Shown piece by piece: positions 9,503-16,323 of a DNA stretch of 47,988 nt (position 1 is its first letter; each line of letters starts with the position of its first letter). Below the pieces are notes generated by a model, which had not been told where the DNA came from, ran no database searches, and saw nothing but the letters and a program-made list of their open reading frames with translations. This stretch comes from Clostridiales bacterium (GTDB taxonomy: Bacteria > Bacillota > Clostridia > TANB77 > CAG-508): NCBI GenBank assembly GCA_015056485.1, contig SVGD01000010.1, forward strand, positions 1 through 47,988, read 5' to 3'. The translations under genes were made by a program, and so were the position numbers.

Positions 9503-10181
9503 ATAAGTCCAGCCCTCCTCTTTGAATTATTGTGTTTACTACATCATCTGTATTCTTATTCAATTCTCTATGTAATAACTCTATAATTTGAGTTTCATTT
9601 AATAACTTTGATTGTATTTTTATATTTAATAAATTGAATCTTAATCCTTCGTAGCAATTCTTTAGTTCTCTTTCAACTTTTTCTATATCACCATACATAC
9701 TAACTAATAAATAATTTTTCCTAACATATAGGTTCTTTTCACTCATAAATTCCTCTAAGTATTCAATAATCTTTTGTCCATATAGATACATCTTTTCATT
9801 TTTATTATTCTCAATGTTTTTATAGATGTTCTCTATTACAGCAGTTGTATCAACTTTTTGTGTTGTACTAAAAAATTGTGATGAGTACTTAAATGATTTA
9901 GATATATTAGTTAAAACTACATCTATATTTCTTTGTTCATTTTCGTTTAGTAAGTTATAATCAATATTTCCAAGTTCTATAATTATTGAGTGCTTATTAT
10001 TACAGGTAAGTATGGAATTTTTAATACTTTGAATACCCCATATAGCTGTTATATTTTTTATGTTTTTACTTTTTTCACTTAATTCTTTTATATCCTTCTT
10101 AGTATTTTTATTCTTAACATACATTAGGCTTATAAAAAAGACTATTAAGCTAACTATTACTAAAACTATTGTAATTATCAT
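9462..10181 (-). CDS. VirB4 N-domain-like conjugation protein
   Basis: 239 residues: an N-terminal membrane helix (about 2-22), then a soluble domain with IWGIQSIKNSILT, HSIIIELGNIDYNLL and later KNYLLVSMYGD. This resembles the N-terminal domain of VirB4/TraC ATPases, which often begins with a short segment of this kind followed by a region facing the membrane. No Walker motif is present. It lies between prgI and virB4 and overlaps the latter. I read it as a separately encoded, membrane-tethered copy or split part of the VirB4 N-domain. The split is an inference. Confidence 0.6.
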   Translation of the reverse strand: MIITIVLVIVSLIVFFISLMYVKNKNTKKDIKELSEKSKNIKNITAIWGIQSIKNSILTCNNKHSIIIELGNIDYNLLNENEQRNIDVVLTNISKSFKYSSQFFSTTQKVDTTAVIENIYKNIENNKNEKMYLYGQKIIEYLEEFMSEKNLYVRKNYLLVSMYGDIEKVERELKNCYEGLRFNLLNIKIQSKLLNETQIIELLHRELNKNTDDVVNTIIQRGGLDLYVIGKNEKQREEG

Positions 10182-10187
10182 AAATAC

Positions 10188-10472
10188 CTACCTTTCATAA
10201 ATATAAATTTTCTTTCTAAAAAAGTATTTTAAAATATTAATAAAATACTTATCAGCGTTTATTTCTTCAATTTTTAAAAACGCACATAATGCAAATATTG
10301 AAATAAATATAGCCGTTAAAACTACTTTTATAGATATTAATAAATTAGGTATAAAAACTATTCCAAGCGAGAATATAGCAAGTATTAAATAAATGCCTTG
10401 CCTTAAAGAAGCATATCCTCCAAATACTTTCTCTTCGTGCCTGAAGTTGTATGGTACTTTATATACTTGCAT
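10188..10472 (-). CDS. PrgI-family conjugation protein
   Basis: 94 residues. It begins QVYKVPYNFRHEEKVFGG, has two adjacent membrane helices (about 25-65) and a basic C-terminal segment. This is the pattern of the PrgI family, small membrane proteins encoded just before the VirB4-type ATPase in Gram-positive type IV secretion systems (VirB3 position). Next gene starts 7 bases downstream, so they are one operon. Confidence 0.88.
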   Translation of the reverse strand: MQVYKVPYNFRHEEKVFGGYASLRQGIYLILAIFSLGIVFIPNLLISIKVVLTAIFISIFALCAFLKIEEINADKYFINILKYFFRKKIYIYER

Positions 10473-10483
10473 TACATCTCCTC

Positions 10484-10888
10484 CTAACTTATTAAACTAC
10501 CACTGCCATTAGTTGCAATAGACAATATAATACCACTTACGATAAGTGATAAACCAAGTAAAAGAGTTCCTGCAACAACCCATGCTAAACTTCCTATACT
10601 CTCTGATCTCTTATTAGCATTGTTTGCATTTACAATCATTTTTAAAGAAATAATAACAATGCTTGTAAATACTAAAATTCCACCAATAGGCATTGCTAAT
10701 TTTATAATTGCATTTTTTACATTCTCTGTTGCTTGACTTACTTCAGCTGTACTAATACTACTTGCAAAGCATCTACTAAAAGAAGATGTAGTCATTAATG
10801 CTACTGGTAATATCCAGATTTTTTGTTTTAATTTAGTCAAAAACCTTTTAAGTTTTAATCTATATTTTTTTAAATTTATTTTTTTCAT
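10484..10888 (-). CDS. VirB2/TrbC-like membrane protein
   Basis: 134 residues from the ATG at 10888, which has GGAGG 9 bases upstream; a TTG two codons earlier would also be open. A long basic N-terminus leads to a hydrophobic segment ending SRCFASSIS, a likely signal-peptide cleavage site. Two further helices follow (about 63-85 and 100-125), separated by a polar loop NANNANKRSES. Two-helix mature proteins of this kind, next to PrgI and VirB4, are usually the VirB2/TrbC-type pilin or channel subunit. Confidence 0.7.
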   Translation of the reverse strand: MKKINLKKYRLKLKRFLTKLKQKIWILPVALMTTSSFSRCFASSISTAEVSQATENVKNAIIKLAMPIGGILVFTSIVIISLKMIVNANNANKRSESIGSLAWVVAGTLLLGLSLIVSGIILSIATNGSGSLIS

Positions 10889-10904
10889 ATTCAAATTCCT
10901 CCAA

Positions 10905-11168
10905 TTAAAATTTGCTTTTTGTAAAGTTTATTATTATAGGAATTGCTAGTAATATCGTTTGCATTGTTGCAGCTATTATAAAGCTCTTAATTCCAAACTT
11001 TATTGCTTTTTCACTTCTGATTCTAGCTCCTATAAACCAAATAACTAAACTTATAAATATTGATATAGCAATTATGATTACTGCAAATATAAAAGCATTT
11101 TGAAACATTGAGTCAAATGATAAATTAGCTCCAATGTTTATATCATTAACATCATAAAGTTCTATCAT
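10905..11168 (-). CDS. small two-helix membrane protein of conjugation operon
   Basis: 87 residues with a short polar N-terminus, then two membrane helices (about 26-48 and 60-82) separated by a basic turn RIRSEKAIKFG. GGAGG precedes the start. It is the first gene of the transfer operon, just after a terminator-like hairpin. Its size and topology resemble the following VirB2-like protein, so it may be a second pilin-like or accessory channel subunit. No family recognised. Confidence 0.6.
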   Translation of the reverse strand: MIELYDVNDINIGANLSFDSMFQNAFIFAVIIIAISIFISLVIWFIGARIRSEKAIKFGIKSFIIAATMQTILLAIPIIINFTKSKF

Positions 11169-11186
11169 AAACTACCTCCATTTAAG

Positions 11187-11213
11187 TAAAAAAAATAAAG
11201 GCTATATGCCTTT
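11187..11213 (-). terminator. hairpin overlapping the stop of the HTH gene
   Basis: Minus-strand AAAGGC-loop-GCCTTT followed by A and eight T. The stem includes the last codons of the helix-turn-helix gene. It has the same stem sequence as the hairpin at 3442-3468 and separates the regulator/initiator gene from the transfer operon. Confidence 0.7.
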
Positions 11214-11960
11214 TTCTAACTCTTTAATTACACTTATGTAAAAATATTCATAAAAGTTTTTAATTTCATTTTCTAGTCCTAAGTTCTTTTTCTGAACATC
11301 TTTGCAATTCTCATAAATATATATCAACTTTTCCCTTGTTAATTTATGAATTAAAGCCTTTCTGCTACTTAAAAACAATTCTTTTAGGCAGTAAATAATA
11401 TGCTTTAATTTCATTTGATTTTCTTCTGTAATCATTTTTATTTGATCTTTAGTATAATTAAACTCTAACTTATTTAGCAAGTCTTTAAATTCATTTAATT
11501 GCTTTTCTGGAAAGTCTTTTAAATTTTCACCTGTATTATTTATAATATAATTAAATAATCTATCTATCCTAATATTTATATTATTATCTTCTACAATTTT
11601 GTAGATAGGGTATATACTATTTTGTAGAGAGGGGTATCTACAATTTTGTAGATAGGTATTAACTATAAATATCCTTCTCTCTATTATTTGTCCCCTTTTA
11701 TCTCTAATAATATCAACTTTTATATATCCTTTTTTCTCAAGATTTGATATCCATCTTGAAACTGTATTATTAGCAACTTCAAATAATTCTGCAAAATATC
11801 CATTTTTAGCAAAGCAATATCCTTCTTTATTTGTAAGAGCTGTTATTTCTCCATACATTAATTTTTCTATTGCTTTTAAGCTATTATCATATCTTATATT
11901 TGCAGGTATGATTGCATAATAGTTAGGTTTATTTTCATCATTCAGGTTCACATTCCACAT
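11202..11960 (-). CDS. helix-turn-helix replication/regulatory protein of the element
   Basis: 252 residues from ATG 11960 (GTG 11951 is an alternative with better spacing to AAGGAGGTG). The open frame continues upstream into the peroxiredoxin remnant, but that extension is not part of this gene. The N-terminus NYYAIIPANIRYD with ALTNKEGYCFAKNGYFAEL and VANNTVSRWISNLEKKGYI is a winged-helix DNA-binding domain of the kind found in plasmid, phage and conjugative-element initiators (HTH_36-like). The rest is helical and charged. It probably acts as replication initiator or regulator of the element. The choice between these roles is inference. Confidence 0.75.
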   Translation of the reverse strand: MWNVNLNDENKPNYYAIIPANIRYDNSLKAIEKLMYGEITALTNKEGYCFAKNGYFAELFEVANNTVSRWISNLEKKGYIKVDIIRDKRGQIIERRIFIVNTYLQNCRYPSLQNSIYPIYKIVEDNNINIRIDRLFNYIINNTGENLKDFPEKQLNEFKDLLNKLEFNYTKDQIKMITEENQMKLKHIIYCLKELFLSSRKALIHKLTREKLIYIYENCKDVQKKNLGLENEIKNFYEYFYISVIKELEKGI

Positions 11961-12049
11961 CACCTCCTTAGATATTTTAAAAAAACAAAGTTTTCTAAAA
12001 TTAAAAAACCTTGTTTTTTCAATACTTTCAGGAGTTTGAAAATTGGAAA

Positions 12050-12206
12050 TACGGGGGTAAAATCTCCGAGGATGTGAAAATAAAACCAACCATTTACCTT
12101 TATAATCAGAAAGTTTAACATTTCCCATTGTAGTTGTGGCTTCAAACTCTGGAGCATATTCACCAATTTTTACGATTCCATTCATCATTATTTCATAATT
12201 ATTCAT
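12050..12206 (-). pseudogene. truncated peroxiredoxin 5' end, copy 1
   Basis: Starts [21 protein letters not shown] (ATG 12206, RBS GAGAGGAG) and continues through [13 protein letters not shown]. With the C of CGG 12066-12068 skipped it reads SHP-GDFTPV, the peroxiredoxin motif that should be followed by CTTE and the catalytic Cys. The gene is cut immediately after the GTA of Val52; sequence of the conjugative element follows. It therefore lacks the peroxidatic Cys and cannot be active. Probably the site at which the element inserted. Confidence 0.8.
12066..12068 (-). other. CGG +1 recoding site, peroxiredoxin copy 1
   Basis: Zero frame CCT CGG AGA TTT TAC gives P-R-R-F-Y; skipping C gives CCT GGA GAT TTT ACC CCC GTA, P-G-D-F-T-P-V, the family motif. 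Confidence 0.85.
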
Positions 12207-12414
12207 AAAATAAACTCCTCTCATATTTTTTATTATTATATGAAAAGAGTTTGTTGTTTGTGATTGTATAGTCACCCCTAACTCCCATTTACGCCTAAAT
12301 AATAAGCATATATATAATCTCTTCCATTAATGTATTCTGATAATTCATTTGAGATTTTTTCCTTTTTAACAAAATCCATTCCTTAAATTATAGTAAAATT
12401 TCTGTTTAATAAAA

Positions 12415-12450
12415 AAGAAAGGCCCTCGCAGGTTATGCGAAGGCTTTTTC
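12415..12450 (-). terminator. terminator of 12455 gene
   Basis: Minus-strand stem GCCTTCGCA-TAACC-TGCGAGGGC followed by CTTTCTTTTTT, five bases past the stop. Confidence 0.85.
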
Positions 12451-12454
12451 TTTC

Positions 12455-12736
12455 TTATTTTTTGTTGTTACGAACCGTTACAACAACGGCAACAATTGCA
12501 ACAACAACTGCCACAACGGCAAGATACGGGATACCCTGCATAAAAATTTCTCCGGCGCCCATAAAGAACTCGTCCACCGGGAAGTGGCTCTCATAGTGAT
12601 TTTCGTAAAGACCCTCCCACCAGAAATCAAATATCATATCTCTGGAGAACATTAACGAGTATACTGCCGACATAAACATGCTGGGGATTAAGGCAAGAGC
12701 CTCAAATTTTGCGATTGTAATTGCCATTTTTTTCAT
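12455..12736 (-). CDS. small membrane protein, unknown
   Basis: 93 residues from ATG 12736; AAAGGG lies 12 bases upstream. ATGs further upstream sit on top of that site and are less likely. A hydrophobic segment (about 5-25), an acidic/aromatic loop (FDFWWEGLYENHYESHFP) and a C-terminal Val/Ala-rich helix ending VRNNKK indicate a two-pass membrane protein. GC-richer than its neighbours, with its own promoter and terminator. No family recognised. It lies between the two peroxiredoxin remnants. Confidence 0.7.
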   Translation of the reverse strand: MKKMAITIAKFEALALIPSMFMSAVYSLMFSRDMIFDFWWEGLYENHYESHFPVDEFFMGAGEIFMQGIPYLAVVAVVVAIVAVVVTVRNNKK

Positions 12737-12771
12737 GATGTTGCACATCCCTTTCATATAGAATTACATTA

Positions 12772-12800
12772 ATTATATCACATATTTATATGAATTTCAA
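12772..12800 (-). promoter_or_regulatory. promoter of 12455 gene
   Basis: TTGAAA, 17-base spacer ending TGTGA, TATAAT (extended -10). Confidence 0.8.
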
Positions 12801-13004
12801 CTTTTGCTATTTTTAGTATTATAATCTGTTTCCTTCATATACAATTTTTATCTTTAACATTATGGTTAATAGGTATAAAAGACAACTCAATCCCTTCACA
12901 ATCGATTTTGTGCCTTTTTTATTCCATTTTAGACTAACTTATCAACATCGAATTTTATCAGCAATATCAAGCGTTTTCATATGTTCATCCAAAGATTAGG
13001 ACTT

Positions 13005-13161
13005 TACGGGGGTAAAATCTCCGAGGATGTGAAAACAAAACTAACCATTTACCTTTATAATCAGAAAGTTTAACATTTCCCATTGTTGTTGTAGCTTCAA
13101 ATTCTGGAGCATATTCACCAATTGTTACGATTCCATTCATCATTATTTCATAATTATTCAT
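13005..13161 (-). pseudogene. truncated peroxiredoxin 5' end, copy 2
   Basis: Same 52 codons as copy 1 with a few substitutions ([11 protein letters not shown] instead of [11 protein letters not shown]), including the in-frame CGG at 13021-13023 that must be read +1 to give GDFTPV. It is cut after the same GTA codon, but the sequence beyond (AAGTCC...) is unrelated to copy 1. The rest of the gene is not in the window. Confidence 0.8.
13021..13023 (-). other. CGG +1 recoding site, peroxiredoxin copy 2
   Basis: Same CCT CGG AGA context as copy 1; skipping C restores G-D-F-T-P-V. Confidence 0.8.
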
Positions 13162-13284
13162 AAAATAAACTCCTCTCATATTTTTTACTATTATATGAAA
13201 AGAGTTTGTTGTTTGTGATTTTACAGATTTTTTTAATCGCATCTTGAAATTGTTCTTTGACATGAAAGGTGAATTGCGTTCACT

Positions 13285-13359
13285 CGGGTTGCCTAAGGAC
13301 GCCAGCCCCTACATCTAAAATTAAATATTATTGTAGGGGTCGACATCCTCGGCGACCCG
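13285..13359. repeat. palindromic REP-like element
   Basis: Imperfect inverted repeat: arm CGGGTTGCC...CCCCTACA, A/T loop, arm TGTAGGGG...GGCGACCCG. Shares the outer CCCCTACA/TGTAGGGG and GGCGA themes with elements at 25703 and 37338, suggesting one family of dispersed palindromes. The rest of 13221-13560 holds a short hairpin (next entry) and no gene that I can support. Confidence 0.7.
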
Positions 13360-13404
13360 TAACACATCAATGATAAATTAGAACTTTCCTGTTGCATAAA
13401 AAAA

Positions 13405-13432
13405 GAACTAAATGTTGCAACCCATTTAGTTC
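13405..13432. terminator. hairpin GAACTAAAT/ATTTAGTTC
   Basis: Perfect 9-base stem with a run of A before it on the plus strand, so it would act as a terminator for minus-strand transcription. No nearby gene clearly needs it. Confidence 0.4.
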
Positions 13433-13560
13433 GAGAGCTATCTGACTTCATTCGATAACTTAAATTAAATATAGTATACACTAATGATTCAAAAATGTAA
13501 AACATTTTTGTAGAGTTTGCATACTATATAATTATTATATGTGATTTGTTTATAAGTATA

Positions 13561-14028
13561 CTAATATTTTAAATATTTTTTTAATTCATTTTTAAATTCA
13601 TCTTCGGATAGTTTACTTAATTCTTTGTCAAACCCTAATGGTGAATGAGTTATTTCTTTCCCCATCCATTCTTCTTTTATATATACATCTCTTTCTTCTA
13701 TTGAATTTAATGTAACTTCCGCTCTATATAATCCTATATATTTTCCTAAATATTTCTTTATAGAAATTCTATTATCCTCTAAAAATAAATAACTATCTCT
13801 GATTATTTCTGAATATGAAACTTTTTTTAATTCTAAAAATTCCTTTTCAGATATTTTTATTTTTTCTATAACATTATTATTATCATCCAATATTTCTTTT
13901 TCAAATCTATTATTCTTGCTTTGAACTCTTAAATTATCATTAATATAGTATCTTTCATATCTTATTGGATTACTTAAATTTAAATTATTTAAAGAATTAA
14001 TAATAAATCTTTTAGTTAATTTTCTCAT
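13561..14028 (-). CDS. CYTH-like domain protein
   Basis: 155 residues with AGGAG upstream. KKYLGKYIGLYRAEVTLNS, then EWMGKEITHSPLGFDKELSKL resembles the C-terminal part of CYTH (triphosphate tunnel) proteins, where Y-x-G...L-x-x-AEVEF is followed by P-x-W-x-G-x-DVT...Y-x-N-x-x-L. The N-terminus KLTKRFII is in the place of the E-x-E-x-K motif, but the acidic residues are missing, so catalytic activity is doubtful. AT-rich, unlike the next gene upstream. Confidence 0.55.
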   Translation of the reverse strand: MRKLTKRFIINSLNNLNLSNPIRYERYYINDNLRVQSKNNRFEKEILDDNNNVIEKIKISEKEFLELKKVSYSEIIRDSYLFLEDNRISIKKYLGKYIGLYRAEVTLNSIEERDVYIKEEWMGKEITHSPLGFDKELSKLSEDEFKNELKKYLKY

Positions 14029-14103
14029 TTATTCTCCTATATTATTTGTAAAAATTTATATGTTTTATAATATCATAAAGTTATATATTAAGCAATTATT
14101 ATA

Positions 14104-14145
14104 AAAGAGCTGTGGCATGGAATCTTTTCCATACCACAGCTCTTT
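14104..14145. terminator. strong bidirectional hairpin
   Basis: 19-base stem AAAGAGCTGTGG... / ...CCACAGCTCTTT with a 4-base loop, T-runs on the appropriate sides. Ends the Cys-rich gene at 14156. Confidence 0.85.
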
Positions 14146-14155
14146 TTGTAAAATG

Positions 14156-14494
14156 TCAATAACACGGGCTGCATTCTGAGCATTCACTGCAACCGTATGC
14201 ACATCCGCCTTCCTGTTTAACCTCATCCAGAGTACACCTGTAACCTCCGTTTTGTTTGTTTCTTTCCTGACAGCTTCTGCAACGACATCTTGATTTGCAG
14301 TAACAAAGTTTGCCTTCCTTAACTCGCTGTTTGCATGCCTCTATGCCTGCTTCACTGTTTTCAGTGGGCTGAGTATAGCGTGCTTCTTCTTCGTGGAGCT
14401 GTTGCATTTTTTCTTCTGCTTTTCTTTTTTGCTCCATTTTCTGAAGTTTCTTTTTGCTGGGTCTTCTTGAGTCGGGTTTTCTAGGTTTAGACAT
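14156..14494 (-). CDS. Cys-rich small protein
   Basis: 112 residues. The first half is basic and coiled-coil-like (KPRKPDSRRPSKKK, EQKRKAEEKMQQLHEEE). The second half has 12 Cys, clustered as LCYCKSRCRCRSC and GCAYGCSECSECSPCY, probably a metal-binding knuckle. GC-richer than surrounding genes. Own promoter at 14579-14607 and own terminator. No family recognised; zinc- or nucleic-acid binding is a guess. Confidence 0.65.
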   Translation of the reverse strand: MSKPRKPDSRRPSKKKLQKMEQKRKAEEKMQQLHEEEARYTQPTENSEAGIEACKQRVKEGKLCYCKSRCRCRSCQERNKQNGGYRCTLDEVKQEGGCAYGCSECSECSPCY

Positions 14495-14578
14495 TTTTTA
14501 GTCCTCCTTAAATTTTTTATAAAACTGTCTGACTCTTTTGCAAAAATAAGGACATTTGCTAAAAATTTTTGCTTATAT

Positions 14579-14607
14579 ATATTATCACATTTTTATGTTG
14601 ATTGCAA
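14579..14607 (-). promoter_or_regulatory. promoter of Cys-rich gene
   Basis: TTGCAA, 17-base spacer ending TGTGA, TAATAT. The 85-base leader that follows has no obvious structure. Confidence 0.75.
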
Positions 14608-14640
14608 GTTGGATATTCTATAACAAAATGTGAAATAGAA

Positions 14641-14687
14641 AAACACCTGGTAAGAACTAACTATAGTTTCTTACCAAGTGTTTTTTA
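14641..14687 (-). terminator. terminator of mannose-6-phosphate isomerase gene
   Basis: Inverted repeat AACACCTGGTAAGAA / TTCTTACCAAGTGTT with T-runs on both sides, just downstream of the stop at 14706. Confidence 0.85.
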
Positions 14688-14705
14688 ATCAAATAAAACT
14701 ACTAC

Positions 14706-15686
14706 TTACTTTACCGTTGCTTCCAATATAGTAGCTGTTCCGGAAATGTTGCAGATTCCGACATAATGTTCTGCTGCCGGCAGAATAAAGGCTTCACCTG
14801 CATTAACCGTATATGAGCCGAATTCGCTTTCAATTGTCACCTTGCCTTTTAAAATGACGCATGCTTTAAAACTTGATTTGCTTGTGCCTGTGTTGCAAGA
14901 TCCCTCAAGTTCGCGAATTCTCATGTCGAAATATTTGCTGCTCAAAATTGTACGAACGTTTTTTTCGTTTTCAAAATCACTTGAGTTATAAGTAAAATCA
15001 TTGGGAAATTCGCCGAAATTAATAACGTCAAGAGCTTCTTTTATATGAAGCTCTCTGGGATTGCCGTCTTTATCAACTCGGTTATGGTCGAAAACCCGGA
15101 ATGTAATGTCTGATGACTGCTGAACTTCACATACAACGACACCTTCCAATAATGCATGGACCATGCCTGAAGGTATGTAAAAAATGTCACCTTCTTTTAC
15201 AGGAACAATTTTCAGATTATCCTCGATACGGTTTTCTGTAATTGCCTTTTCGAAATCGTCTTTTGTTGTACCGGGCTTCAAACCATATACAATCTTCGCA
15301 TCCGGTTTGGCAGAAACAATGTACCATGCTTCTGTCTTACCAAAGGAATCATAATTTTCCTTAGCGTAATTATCATCCGGATGAACCTGTACCGACAATT
15401 TATCGCTGGCATCAATCCATTTGATTAACAACGGAAACTCATCATATTTCATGCAGTTTGTGCCGAAAATTTCTTTTGAACCATCCGCTTTGTACAACTC
15501 AGCCAAGCTCTTAAAAACAAGATTTCCGGGTATTGTAATTGCTGTCTCGCCGTTTTTGTGCGCTGATACAATCCACATCTCCGATGTTTTTTCATAAGGC
15601 AATTCAATACCGAAGATTTCGCCGAGTTTTTTGCCTCCCCAAATTGCTGTTTTGAAAATGGGTTTACAGATAATAACGTTTTTCAT
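14706..15686 (-). CDS. manA: class I mannose-6-phosphate isomerase
   Basis: 326 residues, typical for the short Firmicute class I enzyme that interconverts mannose-6-phosphate and fructose-6-phosphate using Zn. Zn ligands are visible in SVQVHPDDN (Gln, His), KTEAWYIV (Glu) and SGMVHALLEG (His). The family motif SDITFRVFDHNRV carries the conserved Arg, encoded here by CGG (15096-15098), so CGG is ordinary Arg in this gene. RBS AAGGAGAG. GC content and codon use are higher than in neighbours such as AdhE. It is monocistronic, with its own promoter and terminator. Confidence 0.92.
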   Translation of the reverse strand: MKNVIICKPIFKTAIWGGKKLGEIFGIELPYEKTSEMWIVSAHKNGETAITIPGNLVFKSLAELYKADGSKEIFGTNCMKYDEFPLLIKWIDASDKLSVQVHPDDNYAKENYDSFGKTEAWYIVSAKPDAKIVYGLKPGTTKDDFEKAITENRIEDNLKIVPVKEGDIFYIPSGMVHALLEGVVVCEVQQSSDITFRVFDHNRVDKDGNPRELHIKEALDVINFGEFPNDFTYNSSDFENEKNVRTILSSKYFDMRIRELEGSCNTGTSKSSFKACVILKGKVTIESEFGSYTVNAGEAFILPAAEHYVGICNISGTATILEATVK

Positions 15687-15852
15687 AGTTTTCTCTCCTT
15701 GTTGTTTAATTATTTTGTTAAAACTATTTTTGCTTACATTTTTACACTTCCTTTTATAAGTTTATTTTTATTATAAGAGCAATGCTCATAATTTTAGTAG
15801 TTTTATTCAATTTTCAATGTACTAATACTTCTAAATATTATACAACTTAATA

Positions 15853-15881
15853 AGTATATCATATTTACATAATTTTTTCAA
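15853..15881 (-). promoter_or_regulatory. promoter of manA
   Basis: TTGAAA, 17-base spacer ending ATATGA, TATACT. The leader to the manA start is about 160 bases and contains no structure I can name. Confidence 0.7.
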
Positions 15882-15932
15882 TGTTTAATTATAATATGCT
15901 TTTTATGCTGAGTTTTTCTTTAAGTTTTAATC

Positions 15933-15961
15933 TTGAAAAAAAGTGTCTTGTATGTTACAAT
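15933..15961 (+). promoter_or_regulatory. promoter of small membrane protein gene 16040
   Basis: TTGAAA, 17-base spacer ending ATGT, TACAAT. Divergent from the manA promoter. Confidence 0.65.
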
Positions 15962-16039
15962 TTGCTATACAAAAAACATACATTTCATATTTTCATTCAA
16001 TGGCGCAATTTATATTTTCAACTTAGGAGGAATTGAAAA

Positions 16040-16204
16040 ATGTTAACAGTGAGAATTATGCTTGTAATTTGTTGTATAAAATTCGTAATTTTAGCATTTA
16101 TTTTCCGCAAAAAAGGCAAATCTAAAAAAATGTTTTGGGTAGGCTTAGGAATCGCTTTATTTTGGCTTATTTTATTTGCTATAACATTCTTTGTACATAT
16201 TTAA
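16040..16204 (+). CDS. 54-residue membrane protein
   Basis: Short frame with a strong RBS (TAGGAGG, 8 bases before ATG), a promoter upstream and a terminator hairpin downstream, which together support a real gene. Two hydrophobic helices (about 4-22 and 32-53) are separated by a basic loop FRKKGKSKKMF. No family recognised. It is one of few plus-strand genes in this part of the window. Confidence 0.65.
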   Translation: MLTVRIMLVICCIKFVILAFIFRKKGKSKKMFWVGLGIALFWLILFAITFFVHI

Positions 16205-16225
16205 ACAAGTATGACATATCACTAT

Positions 16226-16247
16226 GCCCCGACAACTGTGTCGGGGC
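16226..16247 (+). terminator. hairpin after 54-residue gene
   Basis: Perfect 9-base stem GCCCCGACA / TGTCGGGGC with a 4-base loop; only a weak T-run follows. Confidence 0.6.
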
Positions 16248-16275
16248 TAAATTTATTATCTTTAATAATAAAGAA

Positions 16276-16303
16276 GAGGCGCCATACTTTCGTACGACGC
16301 CTC
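16276..16303 (-). terminator. terminator of 16324 gene
   Basis: Stem GAGGCG(c)C(a)TAC / GTA(c)G(a)CGCCTC with two mismatches, followed on the minus strand by T-rich sequence. Confidence 0.65.
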
Positions 16304-16323
16304 CCCCGATATTAAACTTGTAA

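Larger units (their letters stand above)
12050..12265. repeat. 216-bp direct repeat, copy 1 (peroxiredoxin promoter and 5' end)
   Basis: Nearly identical, without gaps, to 13005-13220. Both copies end at the same base inside the peroxiredoxin reading frame. The other end lies upstream of the start codon, beyond a TATAAT-like box. Confidence 0.85.
13005..13220. repeat. 216-bp direct repeat, copy 2
   Basis: Second copy of the peroxiredoxin promoter/5' end repeat, in the same orientation as 12050-12265. Confidence 0.85.

Noticed and set aside
11202..12275. One 357-residue protein joining the peroxiredoxin start to the HTH protein
   Set aside because: The first 105 codons are a peroxiredoxin remnant read in its zero frame and element border; the HTH protein has its own RBS and start.
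13293..13505. 70-residue open frame over the REP-like element
   Set aside because: It spans a palindrome and a hairpin, lacks a good RBS and has no protein-like pattern.
14706..15686. CGG reassigned to glycine or unassigned everywhere
   Set aside because: manA uses CGG for a conserved Arg without a frame change, and other GC-richer genes read through CGG in frame.
15687..15852. Riboswitch in the manA leader
   Set aside because: The leader is long, but I could not find a conserved core or a terminator/antiterminator pair.
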